The translations under genes were made by a program, and so were the position numbers. The notes under the pieces were generated by a model. It saw nothing but the letters and a program-made list of their open reading frames with translations. It did no database searches and was not told where the DNA came from. This document shows positions 1-8,854 of a DNA stretch of 64,000 nucleotides, piece by piece. Source of the DNA: Empedobacter tilapiae (GTDB taxonomy: Bacteria; Bacteroidota; Bacteroidia; Flavobacteriales; Weeksellaceae); contig NZ_SRPE01000004.1 in NCBI RefSeq assembly GCF_004785645.1, forward strand, positions 1 through 64,000, in the 5' to 3' direction. Position 1 is the stretch's first letter. Each line of letters begins with the position of its first letter.

Positions 1-102
1 ATAGAGAAGGTTAGTTAATCTTATTTGGATTAAGAAAGTAATACCAGATTGTATAATAATAATGTCAAGATATACTAGGAACTAAAACCTATTTAAAAAT
101 AT

Positions 103-212
<110 letters not shown>

Positions 213-218
213 TTATTA

Positions 219-250
219 AAAGCCTCAAGTGAACAACTTGAGGCTTTTTT
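219..250 (+). terminator. Terminator of the rRNA operon
   Basis: AGCCTCAAGT (221-230) pairs perfectly with ACTTGAGGCT (236-245) around a five-base loop and is followed by a T tract. It lies directly after the 5S gene. Confidence 0.9.
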
Positions 251-273
251 GTGTTTATACTTTTTTGTACAAT

Positions 274-299
274 GTATTAAGTATTAAGTATTAAGTATT
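274..299. repeat. Heptamer tandem repeat GTATTAA
   Basis: Three full copies of GTATTAA and a partial fourth follow each other without gaps, just behind the rRNA terminator. It is a short microsatellite with no visible function. The gene-free stretch 251-559 holds only this, the AAGCTTCC palindromes and the 22-bp repeat array. Confidence 0.75.
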
Positions 300-310
300 G
301 AACATCTTAT

Positions 311-428
311 AACTCTCAGAACTCAAAACAAGAAGCTTCCTATGAGTCGATAAGAGGCTTCTAATTAGTCAACGAGAAGCTTCTTCTTAATAAAAAAAGG
401 AAGCTTCCTTTATAATTCTCAGAACTTA
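311..428. repeat. Cluster of AAGCTTCC palindromes and a direct repeat
   Basis: The motif GAAGCTTC occurs at about 331, 375 and 399. The first copy can pair with AAGAGGCTTCT near 352, and the last forms the palindrome AAAGGAAGCTTCCTTT. The cluster is bracketed by two near-identical copies of TCTCAGAACT (about 314 and 417). It looks like degenerate intergenic repeat DNA; no coding potential is visible. Confidence 0.5.
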
Positions 429-468
429 CTTGTTTAGAAGGTTACGGGTATAGATTAGTTCACGGAAG

Positions 469-556
469 GGCATCGGTGAGTTGTTCAAAGGGCATCGGCG
501 AGTTAACGGATGGGCATCGGTGAGTTCACGGATGGGCATGCGATGATTGTCCGATG
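469..556. repeat. Four tandem 22-bp repeats, locus 1
   Basis: Four contiguous units of exactly 22 bp start at 469, 491, 513 and 535. Each begins GGCATCGG or a variant, and the better units end in TTCACGGATG or AACGGATG. The fourth is degenerate, and half a unit (TTCACGGAAG) precedes the first. The same unit recurs at 27598-27685. Both arrays lie between genes that point towards each other. There are no spacers between units, so this is not a CRISPR. Confidence 0.85.
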
Positions 557-559
557 AGC

Positions 560-775
560 TTAGGAGTAAAAGAATGGTTTTTTTGTATTTCTGCTCGAAA
601 GGAATTGAGTGTGTTGGGTAGTTAATTGTGCATTCTTTACAGGTGGAACTTTATAATAAAGTTCATTATAAGATTCAAATTCATAATTATTAAAAGTCTT
701 ACGAACTAAATATAATATATAAGTTGCAGAAAGTACCAAAAATAGAAAGGATAGAAATATAAATATTTTTTTCAT
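560..775 (-). CDS. Small single-pass membrane protein, hypothetical
   Basis: A 71-residue protein if started at MKKIFIF. An upstream in-frame ATG at 814 would add 13 residues but would place charged residues ahead of what looks like a normal signal anchor. Residues 1-25 are strongly hydrophobic, a membrane anchor or signal sequence; the rest is polar and tyrosine- and asparagine-rich, with no motif I recognise. It stands alone between the repeat region and lysS, and its 3' end touches the last 22-bp repeat unit. It could be a real orphan gene or a remnant. Confidence 0.45.
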   Translation of the reverse strand: MKKIFIFLSFLFLVLSATYILYLVRKTFNNYEFESYNELYYKVPPVKNAQLTTQHTQFLSSRNTKKPFFYS

Positions 776-885
776 AATTAATTTTATTAAAATATCCATT
801 GTAGTATCTTTCATAGATACTTTTACATGTGGTATTCAATCAGATTCATTATCATAAATATATGAATTAAAAAGAATTACACATA

Positions 886-915
886 CAAAAAAAGCCCAAC
901 CAAAGTTGAGCTTTT
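886..915 (-). terminator. Terminator of lysS
   Basis: On the minus strand AAGCTCAAC pairs with GTTGGGCTT (one G-U pair) around a four-base loop, followed by seven T. It sits about 25 nt beyond the lysS stop codon. Confidence 0.8.
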
Positions 916-940
916 AAAATATAGATGAAAGGGTAATAAT

Positions 941-2641
941 TTACTCTCCTAAATATGCAACCGTTTTGGCATCGCCGTTTACAGTTACTTTAGTCAAGTT
1001 ATATTTTGCTAAATTTTTCATTGATTTATCCCATTTTTTACCGCTTAAAGCAGCTTTGGATTTTAATTCATTCAAATCAATGTTTTCGTTAGCTTTTAAA
1101 ATTTCAATAATTTGAGTTTCTTCTTCTGTCAATTCGTAAGCTGGTGCAGCTTTTTCTGGACGCATTTGAGGGAAGAATAAAACTTCTTGGATAGATGGAT
1201 TATTTGTTAAGAACATAATCAAACGGTCCATTCCAATTCCTAAACCAGATGTTGGAGGCATTCCATACTCTAATGCACGTAAGAAATCTTGGTCGATAAA
1301 CATTGCTTCGTCGTCACCTCTATCAGCTAAAGCCATTTGTGCTTCAAAACGCTCACGTTGATCTATTGGATCATTTAACTCAGAATATGCGTTAGCAATT
1401 TCTTTTCCACAAACCATTAATTCGAAACGCTCAGTTAATTCTGAATTATCACGGTGTTTTTTAGTCAATGGAGACATTTCTTTTGGATAATCTGTAATGA
1501 AAGTTGGTTGAATGTAGTTTCCTTCACATTTTTCACCAAAAATTTCATCGATTAATTTTCCTTTACCCATCGTCTCATCAACCTCGATTCCCATTCCTTT
1601 AGCAGCCTCGAATAATTCTGCTTCAGATTTTCCATCGATATCAAATCCTGTGAAATCAATAATTGATTGACGCATTGTTACACGTTTGTAAGGCGCTTTG
1701 AAATCAATTTTATGTTCTCCGAAAGTTGCTTCAGAAGTTCCATTAACAGCGATTGCACAATGTTCTAATAATCGCTCTGTGAAATCCATCATCCAGTTGT
1801 AATCTTTGTAAGCAACGTAAATTTCCATTGCTGTAAATTCTGGATTATGCGTACGATCCATTCCTTCGTTACGGAAGTTTTTAGAAAATTCGTAAACACC
1901 ATCAAAACCACCAACGATTAATCTTTTTAAATATAATTCGTTCGCTATTCTTAAATATAATGGAATATCTAATGCATTATGATGCGTAATAAACGGACGA
2001 GCTGCTGCACCTCCAGGAATCGATTGTAAAACTGGAGTTTCGACTTCCATGTATCCACGATCGTTGAAGAAGTTACGCATTGCGCTGAATAAGCGTGTAC
2101 GTTTTAAGAAAATTTCTTTTACTTGAGGATTTACAACCAAATCTACATAACGCATACGGTAACGTAATTCAGGATCTGTAAAAGCGTCAAAAACATTTCC
2201 TTCGTCGTCTGTTTTTACAATTGGTAATGGGCGTAAAGTTTTTGATAACAAGGTTAATTTTGTTACGTGAACAGAAATTTCGCCAACTTTAGTTTTGAAT
2301 TCATATCCTTCAATTCCAATAAAATCTCCGATATCCATCAATTTTTTGAAAATTGTATTGTACTCAATTCCTTCTTCAGAAGAAGAAATATCATCTCTTG
2401 AGATATAAACCTGTATACGACCTTCGCTATCTTGTAGCTCAGCGAAAGAAGCTTTTCCCATTACACGAACACTCATCAATCGTCCGGCAAGCTTGACAAC
2501 CTTTCCTTCTTCGTACTTTTCCTTAATTTCTTTAGAATTAGAAGTTACCACGAATTCTTCGGCAGGGTAAGGCTCAACGCCTAAGTCTCTTAATTGTTGT
2601 AGTTTTTCTCTACGAATAATTTCTTGTTCAGACAATTGCAT
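941..2641 (-). CDS. lysS: Lysyl-tRNA synthetase (class II)
   Basis: Charges tRNA-Lys in the cytoplasm. An N-terminal OB-fold anticodon-binding domain (about residues 50-150) is followed by a class II catalytic core. Motif 2 is seen as FRNEGMDRTHNPEFT around residue 260 and motif 3 as GLGIGMDRLIMFL around residue 470. At 566 residues it is about 60 longer than the E. coli enzyme. The extra part is a C-terminal tail after MRPEK, a feature I know from flavobacterial LysS proteins. It is transcribed alone, with a -7 box about 30 nt upstream of the ATG and a terminator directly downstream. Confidence 0.98.
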   Translation of the reverse strand: MQLSEQEIIRREKLQQLRDLGVEPYPAEEFVVTSNSKEIKEKYEEGKVVKLAGRLMSVRVMGKASFAELQDSEGRIQVYISRDDISSSEEGIEYNTIFKKLMDIGDFIGIEGYEFKTKVGEISVHVTKLTLLSKTLRPLPIVKTDDEGNVFDAFTDPELRYRMRYVDLVVNPQVKEIFLKRTRLFSAMRNFFNDRGYMEVETPVLQSIPGGAAARPFITHHNALDIPLYLRIANELYLKRLIVGGFDGVYEFSKNFRNEGMDRTHNPEFTAMEIYVAYKDYNWMMDFTERLLEHCAIAVNGTSEATFGEHKIDFKAPYKRVTMRQSIIDFTGFDIDGKSEAELFEAAKGMGIEVDETMGKGKLIDEIFGEKCEGNYIQPTFITDYPKEMSPLTKKHRDNSELTERFELMVCGKEIANAYSELNDPIDQRERFEAQMALADRGDDEAMFIDQDFLRALEYGMPPTSGLGIGMDRLIMFLTNNPSIQEVLFFPQMRPEKAAPAYELTEEETQIIEILKANENIDLNELKSKAALSGKKWDKSMKNLAKYNLTKVTVNGDAKTVAYLGE

Positions 2642-2669
2642 AGTGAATATAATTTATATAAAATGAAAG

Positions 2670-2677
2670 CAAAATTA
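2670..2677 (-). promoter_or_regulatory. lysS promoter -7 box (TAATTTTG)
   Basis: On the minus strand TAATTTTG matches the Bacteroidota -7 consensus TAnnTTTG and lies 28 nt before the lysS ATG. No good -33 TTTG is visible at the usual distance. Confidence 0.55.
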
Positions 2678-2748
2678 TGAAAAATAATCTTGATTAACGA
2701 AGTTTTTATAATTTAAAAAAGTAAGAAATATCAGTATTGATGCGAGTT

Positions 2749-3729
2749 TTAGTCTACTAACTCAAAACGACGCTCTAATGTGTAATCAGTATCTTGAAAT
2801 TTAACCTTTTTTGTTTCGATACTATAAGAAATCCAACCGTTATCCTTGATACGCGAAGTCGTTTTGACGTAATATTTTATATCGTCTTTCAATCTTTTTT
2901 CAGAAGGTTGTTCAGTACCCAATTTTGTTGCTAATTCTTTTAAATATGTGTACCAAGAATTGGCTAACCAATCTTTATCCGCTTCCTGAAAACTTGACAT
3001 AATGTAATTTGTTTGCGAAATTCCAATCTCATTTAACTTCAATTCTGTTGTAGCAGGAGTAGGAGAAGTGCTGAACAAATTGTCCATATATGATTGATAA
3101 ACAAATGGTGCATTTTCTAATGTAAAATTACTTTTTCCGTAAAAATGATGATATTGACGAATATCTTTATCAAATAATTTGACAATATTTTCTTCCGTAG
3201 AATATTGTTGAAGATTCTTTTTGATCAATGCAATTGCAGTAGGATTATCTAAGTATTTATTTTCTAAATCTTCTGAAGATAAAATAAGCTGTTTTATTGT
3301 TTTATCTAAATCTGTATAACTCAAAAATCTTCCATCTTGATCAACTTTAAAAGAAATAGAAACATTGTTAACTAAAGAAAAAGGATTATTTAAAAATGAT
3401 TTTGAATTAAATTGAACATTTCTAAAACTCCACTTTACAATGGTTTCATTTTGATAAATATTTTCAACCTGAATAATAATGTTATATGTATATTGTTCTT
3501 GATGCGAAATCGTATCATCTTCCAATTTCACCTCACTTGTTGTTACATTATATCGTTTTTCGTTTCCAATATTCCAATATGTTTTAGGGAAAATAATCGT
3601 TTCTTGTGGCGCATTAAAAATGGTATCATTTTTAACGACTGGCGAAATTGTATCTTGAATAGGATCTTGAGCGAATATTTTTATTGAAAAAAATAGAAAA
3701 AGCAGATAATATGTAAAGTTAATTTTCAT
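2749..3729 (-). CDS. Secreted hypothetical protein (paralogue of the next gene)
   Basis: A 326-residue protein with a clear signal peptide (MKINFTYYLLFLFFSIKIFAQ, cleaved near the Ala-Gln at about 20-21), so probably periplasmic. I recognise no named domain. Its overall plan matches the gene at 3806-4744: an N-terminal Y/N-rich beta-type region, a middle stretch rich in K/L helices, a short aromatic H-x-F-Y/N-Y-F segment, then a helix with DIKYYVKTT (the neighbour has EIKKYSETV) and a final beta region. The pair are therefore probably diverged tandem duplicates. The 76-nt gap between them suggests co-transcription. Confidence 0.8.
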   Translation of the reverse strand: MKINFTYYLLFLFFSIKIFAQDPIQDTISPVVKNDTIFNAPQETIIFPKTYWNIGNEKRYNVTTSEVKLEDDTISHQEQYTYNIIIQVENIYQNETIVKWSFRNVQFNSKSFLNNPFSLVNNVSISFKVDQDGRFLSYTDLDKTIKQLILSSEDLENKYLDNPTAIALIKKNLQQYSTEENIVKLFDKDIRQYHHFYGKSNFTLENAPFVYQSYMDNLFSTSPTPATTELKLNEIGISQTNYIMSSFQEADKDWLANSWYTYLKELATKLGTEQPSEKRLKDDIKYYVKTTSRIKDNGWISYSIETKKVKFQDTDYTLERRFELVD

Positions 3730-3805
3730 TTAAATACGATCAATCTTAGTCAAAATTAAACCAAATTATTCTAAAAAGGTCTTTATATCACTAAAAAATA
3801 AAATT

Positions 3806-4744
3806 TTAATCATTTAATAGTTTTATACTTAGATGATTGACTGTTTTTTTAGCACCAATGTTTAAACTAAACATATATTCTGACTTTAATAAGATAGAAT
3901 TTAAATTATATGTATTTTCATATTTCACTTTTAATTCTACTGTTTCCGAATATTTTTTGATTTCTCTTTTTACTTGTTCTTGCGACAAATTCAATTTTGC
4001 ATCATTCAGCATATAATACGCCATTTCTTCCCATAATTTCTCAAAATCATCTTTACTTAAATTTTGATCAGAAGCAATAGTATAAGTACCTTTTTCTTTG
4101 TCAATATTTTTTAAATAAGTATTTGTTGTAGAAGAGATAGGAAATCCAAAAATATTTTCTTGAACAGATTTTCCTTGATAATTTTCTCCTAATCGAAAAT
4201 ATTGTCCATTAAAATAATTAAAGACATGTATTTCTTGTTCAAAAACATATGGAACATAGGTCTTAGATTTCACCATTTCTTCGATATACGCAATATTTGC
4301 TTTATAATCATCCGATTTTTTGCGCTGTTTGCCGAGTTTATCGGTTATTTTAAGCAATTTTTCTTCAATCTGAGGAACATTTAATAATTCCAAAAATTCT
4401 CCAGAAGTATTTGTTGTGAATTGGTATTCAATTCCTTCTGAATTATTAATAAAGTCACGATAAAATTCATCAGGATCATTAGATTGATTTTTACCGTTAA
4501 CAAAAGTATACTTATTAGCAAAATCATTCTTATCAACCAGTTCCATAGATTTATTGGATAGATTGATAACTTTAGAAATTGTATCATTTACAGAAATCGA
4601 AAAGTTACGATCTGTAAATGAATAATTATATATTTTATTTAATTCTAAATTTGGTTTTACCTGAACAGATTTTTCTTCGAAATTTACCTGCGCAAAAATA
4701 GCAGGAGAATATAGTAAAATCAACGTAAATAGGGTTGTTTTCAT
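3806..4744 (-). CDS. Secreted hypothetical protein (paralogue of the previous gene)
   Basis: A 312-residue protein starting with the signal peptide MKTTLFTLILLYSPAIFAQ. The mature part is lysine-, asparagine- and glutamate-rich, with no cysteine pair, lipobox or catalytic motif that I can see. It aligns by architecture with the protein encoded just downstream (2749-3729), including the P-x-S-x-TT segment and the IKKY/IKYY helix near the C-terminus. The function is unknown; an envelope role is inferred only from the signal peptide. Confidence 0.8.
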   Translation of the reverse strand: MKTTLFTLILLYSPAIFAQVNFEEKSVQVKPNLELNKIYNYSFTDRNFSISVNDTISKVINLSNKSMELVDKNDFANKYTFVNGKNQSNDPDEFYRDFINNSEGIEYQFTTNTSGEFLELLNVPQIEEKLLKITDKLGKQRKKSDDYKANIAYIEEMVKSKTYVPYVFEQEIHVFNYFNGQYFRLGENYQGKSVQENIFGFPISSTTNTYLKNIDKEKGTYTIASDQNLSKDDFEKLWEEMAYYMLNDAKLNLSQEQVKREIKKYSETVELKVKYENTYNLNSILLKSEYMFSLNIGAKKTVNHLSIKLLND

Positions 4745-4775
4745 TCTCGTAAATAGTTGTACAAATATAGAATGA

Positions 4776-6152
4776 TTATTGAATATCCGCGTTATTTATT
4801 GAACGAATCATTGTATCAATTGGCTTAGTTTCTGAAATTTCTTTTTCCATTAGAGTTCCACCTATTTCCTTGAGCTTTTTAACCTGAGGAATAAAGCGAT
4901 TTTCCAGAGAACCAATAGCTTTGTTATAACTCTGAGTTGCTTGATTAAGATTATGTCCAACAGTTGCTAAATGCTGTATTAAAACATTTACACGATTATA
5001 TAATTCTATTCCAGCATCACGCATTTGATAAATATTTTCAGCAACATTTAATTGTTGCCAACTAAAAGCAATTGTACGAAGCATCGTAATTAAAGTAGTT
5101 GGTGTTGCAATAATTATTCTATTGTTTAATGCATCTTCTATCAAAGTTCGCTCCAATTCTAACGCTGCACCAAAAGAACTTTCAATTTGTAAATACATTA
5201 CTACATAATCTGGTGTTTCTGAGTATTGATTCCAATAAGCTTTTGAGCTTAAATTTTTAAGATGTTCTCGTACTGCTTTTGCGTGTAATTGTAAATGTTG
5301 TTTTCTCAAATTTTCATCTTCTGTTTCGAAAGCTAGCATATATTGGTTTAAAGGAACTTTAGAATCAACAATAACTTTTCTATTTCCAGGAAGATTAACG
5401 ATTAAATCTGGACGAAGCAAACCATTTTCAGATTGAACAGAAGTTTGCTCTTCAAAATCACAAAAAGACGACATTCCAGCAAATTCAACTACTCTACGTA
5501 AACCAATTTCTCCGTATTTTCCTCTTGTATGTGAAGTTTTAAGTGCAGAAACTAATGTATTAGTTTCTTTTTGTAATTTATCGGTTGTTCCACGCATAGA
5601 ATCTAAAAAAACTTTAATTTCTGAATAAGCTCCTTCACGAGCTTTTTCTATTTCATTAATTTTTCCATCAAATTTATTTAAGCTTTCATTCAATGGTTTG
5701 ATTAACGAATCGATGGCTTGTTGACGTTTTTCTAAATCATTTTTAGAATCGGAAAAATGTTTATCTAAAGTTGTTTTTGCTAAATCAAGAAATTGTTCAT
5801 TATTACTTCTCAAAACTTGCGCAGAAAGTGCTTCAAACTGCTCTTTTAATCGTTCATTTGTTTCTAGCATAAACGATTTTTGTTCTTCAACAGCTTTTAT
5901 TGTTTCTTGATGACGAACACTTAATTCTGTATTTTTTTCGCGCTCTTTTTGCCATTGATCCAAATTGAAATTAGCATCATCTTTTATTTCGATAAACTCA
6001 TTTTTTAGTGAATCATATTGTTTTTGAAGTTCTTGGTATTTAATTTCATTTCCGATAATTGCTGAATTAGCTTTTGATTTTGAATATAAAAAACTGATAA
6101 GAGCTCCAATTATAAAAAAAAGGATTGCTGTCAGAATAATTGTGCTGTTCAT
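4776..6152 (-). CDS. rmuC: DNA recombination protein RmuC homologue
   Basis: RmuC-family proteins limit DNA inversions and rearrangements and have a PD-(D/E)xK nuclease-like core. Here an N-terminal transmembrane helix (about residues 4-22) is followed by a long coiled coil (about 30-190). The conserved domain then shows KYGEIGLRRVVEFAGM, RPDLIVNLPGNRKVIVDSK (acidic/Lys nuclease signature) and IIIATPTTLITMLRTIAF. The ATG at 6152 is chosen because the longer reading frame begins at a TTG with no hydrophobic logic. The length of 458 residues is normal. It lies 31 nt before the paralogue pair on the same strand. Confidence 0.93.
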   Translation of the reverse strand: MNSTIILTAILFFIIGALISFLYSKSKANSAIIGNEIKYQELQKQYDSLKNEFIEIKDDANFNLDQWQKEREKNTELSVRHQETIKAVEEQKSFMLETNERLKEQFEALSAQVLRSNNEQFLDLAKTTLDKHFSDSKNDLEKRQQAIDSLIKPLNESLNKFDGKINEIEKAREGAYSEIKVFLDSMRGTTDKLQKETNTLVSALKTSHTRGKYGEIGLRRVVEFAGMSSFCDFEEQTSVQSENGLLRPDLIVNLPGNRKVIVDSKVPLNQYMLAFETEDENLRKQHLQLHAKAVREHLKNLSSKAYWNQYSETPDYVVMYLQIESSFGAALELERTLIEDALNNRIIIATPTTLITMLRTIAFSWQQLNVAENIYQMRDAGIELYNRVNVLIQHLATVGHNLNQATQSYNKAIGSLENRFIPQVKKLKEIGGTLMEKEISETKPIDTMIRSINNADIQ

Positions 6153-6221
6153 AATCTTAAAATTTAAACAAAGGAACAATTTTATACGACATGAAGTGTC
6201 GTTAGTGAATATTATTTAAAT

Positions 6222-6256
6222 AAAAAAAGGATTTACTTTTAATAAATCCTTTTTAT
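6222..6256 (-). terminator. Terminator after cvpA
   Basis: AAAAAGGATTTA (6224-6235) pairs with TAAATCCTTTTT (6243-6254) and on the minus strand is followed by a T-rich run. It closes the desulfurase-cvpA transcript and separates it from rmuC. Confidence 0.85.
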
Positions 6257-6257
6257 G

Positions 6258-6779
6258 TTATTTGATAGAATCTTGAGATTCATTTCTTAAGTTATCTTTT
6301 GTTTCGAAGATAGAATTCTTGATAATTTGAGAACTATCATTCAAAATTGGTAAAATCTGACTTTTTTCTTTTGTGTCTTTAAAACCTAATTCTAAAACTG
6401 GATCGATATAATATAAAATACTTGAGGTTAATAGCAAAGAAATTATTAATCCCAAAGCTGCACCTCCAAATCGATTGATGATTCCTAAACCAACAGCTTC
6501 TACTGTTTTTTGTGTTAAACTTGAAGCTAATTTAATAGTAAAAAAAGCAATTCCAAATGTAATAACCAATGCAACTAATGAAGTTAAACTATCTGCAACA
6601 ATATTGTAAGAATCGACATAAACTTCAATAAGTTGATAGAATTTAAAACTTAACCAAATTGCGACAAAAAAACCGACTAAACCAATTAATTGAGAAATAA
6701 AACCTTTGAAAAATCCATTAATAAAACCAAAAGCTAATGCAATTAAAATCAGAATATCAAGTTGATTAAAATCTGTCAT
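6258..6779 (-). CDS. CvpA family inner-membrane protein
   Basis: A 173-residue protein with four hydrophobic segments (about residues 8-25, 30-50, 63-85 and 103-123). It has the glycine-rich N-terminal signature FGFINGFFKGFISQLIGLVG typical of the CvpA/colicin V production family, and a polar cytoplasmic tail. Its ATG overlaps the stop codon of the cysteine desulfurase by one base (TAATG), so the two are translationally coupled. The family role is envelope-related but not well defined; coupling to the desulfurase does not settle it. Confidence 0.88.
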   Translation of the reverse strand: MTDFNQLDILILIALAFGFINGFFKGFISQLIGLVGFFVAIWLSFKFYQLIEVYVDSYNIVADSLTSLVALVITFGIAFFTIKLASSLTQKTVEAVGLGIINRFGGAALGLIISLLLTSSILYYIDPVLELGFKDTKEKSQILPILNDSSQIIKNSIFETKDNLRNESQDSIK

Positions 6780-7939
6780 TAAGCGTTTTGTAATTGATGT
6801 TTTTCTGCTATTTTTTTCAAAGTATCAACTAAGATATTAATATCTTCTTTTGTTGTTTCATATGAAAAAGAAACACGTAAAGGAGTCATTTGATTAATTT
6901 CTTCTTCTGTGTATAATGTTTGCATTACTAATGAAACTTTTGCCGCACCTGAACTACATGCACTTCCTTGAGAAACAGCAATTCCAGCCAATTCTAATTC
7001 GAAACCAATTAATGTATCGTGAAAAGGTAATTTGATGCTTAACAAAGCATATAAACTTTTGTTTAAATCTTCTGATAATCCATTGAAAGAAACGCCAGGA
7101 ATAGCTTCTTTTAATTGGTCAATTGTATATTGTTTAATTTCTTTGATATGATTAACATGAGTGTTTAATTCGTCTAATGCTAAATCTAGTGATTTCGAAA
7201 GACCTACAATCCCATATACATTTTCAGTTCCAGAACGTAAACCTCTTTCTTGTCCACCTCCTGCGATTAAAGCTTTGATATGTGATGCTTTTTTAGCATA
7301 TAAGAATCCTGCACCTTTTGGTCCGTGAATTTTGTGTGCTGAGCAAGAAGCGAAATCCATTCCTAAATCTTGAAAATCTAAATCATAATGTCCAACTGTT
7401 TGTACAGTATCAGTATGAAATAAAGCATTATTTTCTTGACAGATTTTAGAAATGTATTTAACATCTGTTAAATTTCCAATTTCGTTGTTTGCATGCATTA
7501 AAGAAACTAAAGTCTTTTTAGATTGATCTTTTAATAAATCTTCTAATTGAGTATAATCAATATCTCCATTTTTTTGAACATTTAAACGGATCACTTCAAC
7601 TTTTCCGCGATGTTCTAAATCTTTAATACTTTCTTGAACACATTTATGTTCCATATCTGTTGTAATGATACGTGTAACATCAAGATCATTTACACAAGAG
7701 CGGATAATTGTATTATTAGATTCAGTTCCACAAGAAGTGAAGTAAATTTCAGCAGGAGAAACGTTTAATCGTTGAGCAATATTTTTTCTTGACATCTCAA
7801 TCAATGCCTTGGCTTCCCTACCAAATACATGTGTAGAAGATGGATTACCAAAAACATTTTTCATCACATTAGCCATTTCGTCAACTACTTCTGGACGAAT
7901 AGCTGTTGTTGCTGCGTTGTCTAAATATACTCTTTGCAT
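6779..7939 (-). CDS. Cysteine desulfurase (NifS/IscS family)
   Basis: A PLP enzyme that takes sulfur from L-cysteine for Fe-S clusters or thiolation. The 386-residue protein has YLDNAATT at the N-terminus and HANNEIG and FHTDTVQ in the PLP pocket. The PLP lysine is in SCSAHKIHGPKGAGF (about residue 202) and the sulfur-accepting cysteine is in SQGSACSSGA (about residue 325). The flexible loop containing that cysteine makes it an IscS/NifS-type rather than SufS-type enzyme. No iscU or scaffold gene is adjacent; the downstream partner is cvpA. Confidence 0.96.
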   Translation of the reverse strand: MQRVYLDNAATTAIRPEVVDEMANVMKNVFGNPSSTHVFGREAKALIEMSRKNIAQRLNVSPAEIYFTSCGTESNNTIIRSCVNDLDVTRIITTDMEHKCVQESIKDLEHRGKVEVIRLNVQKNGDIDYTQLEDLLKDQSKKTLVSLMHANNEIGNLTDVKYISKICQENNALFHTDTVQTVGHYDLDFQDLGMDFASCSAHKIHGPKGAGFLYAKKASHIKALIAGGGQERGLRSGTENVYGIVGLSKSLDLALDELNTHVNHIKEIKQYTIDQLKEAIPGVSFNGLSEDLNKSLYALLSIKLPFHDTLIGFELELAGIAVSQGSACSSGAAKVSLVMQTLYTEEEINQMTPLRVSFSYETTKEDINILVDTLKKIAEKHQLQNA

Positions 7940-7986
7940 TATCGATTATTTTACTGTATTATTGTTTACATTAGGGTTTTGAACAA

Positions 7987-7994
7987 CAAATTTA
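7987..7994 (-). promoter_or_regulatory. Cysteine desulfurase promoter -7 box (TAAATTTG)
   Basis: TAAATTTG on the minus strand is a perfect TAnnTTTG box 47 nt before the desulfurase ATG, in the short gap behind the DUF4846 gene. Confidence 0.5.
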
Positions 7995-8025
7995 AGTAAA
8001 ATGTAATGATTGGAAAAGTAAATTG

Positions 8026-8835
8026 TTATTTAAAACGCATTAAATCTGAAGATAAAAATCTCCATTCAGGAGTTAGTATTACACCTTCTTTAGCAATGTA
8101 CCAAGGAGAAATTAAGTCGTTGCTAGGATTAGTAATGATTTGAATGTCTTGACTTGGATAATAACTTTGTGCTAAAATATAGATTTTATTTCCCATTTCA
8201 TCTTGAGCAAGATCCATTACAATAACAGCATGACTTTTGATATTTCCTTTCTGGAAAAAAACATCTCCAATTTGTAATTCTTTGAATTGAATTGGTTTTA
8301 AAAGTTCAGAGATTGTGGTAGAGTTTGTGTTTTCGAGATAATATTGAGAATATTCCAAGTATTTTGAATAAGAATTATCACCTTTCACGTATTTTGTATA
8401 TGGAGTTGGTTTGGATGAAATTTTAGCCAATTTATCCATTTCATTATATTTTTTTGAACGATAAAAATATTCTAAACGTAAACTCATAATTGCATTAGCG
8501 TTAAATTGAACATTTTTTTTCGGTTGTTCTAAATCTAATACTCCAATATAAATATTAGGGTTTGGTTTTCTTTGTCCATCAAATGTATAAACAGGCGTAC
8601 TATTATTTTTGAGAGAAATATTGTTTAACCATTTTCCAAAATCGTTATAGTTCTGATTTCTATTAAAATTTGGGGGAGTATCAAATTTTTTAAAAATCTT
8701 TAACTCACGGGGATGAACAAGATTATATTCTTCGTTCTCTATTAATTCATTGTTACTAGAAGATTTAAGAATATGAGTATTACAAGAGGTAAGAAAAGAA
8801 AATAATATTAAAAATGTAAAACTTGAAAATTTCAT
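8026..8835 (-). CDS. DUF4846 domain lipoprotein
   Basis: A 269-residue protein with a lipoprotein signal sequence (hydrophobic stretch ending FLTSC, lipid-modified Cys at about 18). The rest matches my knowledge of DUF4846, a Bacteroidota family: a TPPNF/W-L segment, VYTFDGQRKPNPN, the helix NANAIMSLRLEYFY, and a late region IGDVFFQKGNIKSHAVIVMD. That late region resembles the His-containing strand of a papain/CHAP-like fold, so a cell-wall or envelope hydrolase is possible but unproven. The gene lies 19 nt after uvrB on the same strand. Confidence 0.85.
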   Translation of the reverse strand: MKFSSFTFLILFSFLTSCNTHILKSSSNNELIENEEYNLVHPRELKIFKKFDTPPNFNRNQNYNDFGKWLNNISLKNNSTPVYTFDGQRKPNPNIYIGVLDLEQPKKNVQFNANAIMSLRLEYFYRSKKYNEMDKLAKISSKPTPYTKYVKGDNSYSKYLEYSQYYLENTNSTTISELLKPIQFKELQIGDVFFQKGNIKSHAVIVMDLAQDEMGNKIYILAQSYYPSQDIQIITNPSNDLISPWYIAKEGVILTPEWRFLSSDLMRFK

Positions 8836-8854
8836 TGAAACTAAAAAAAACTTG

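Noticed and set aside
1-102. tRNA gene in the rRNA spacer
   Set aside because: No cloverleaf, T-loop or CCA-type sequence could be found.
469-556. CRISPR array
   Set aside because: Units are contiguous, only 22 bp, have no unique spacers, and no cas gene is in the window.
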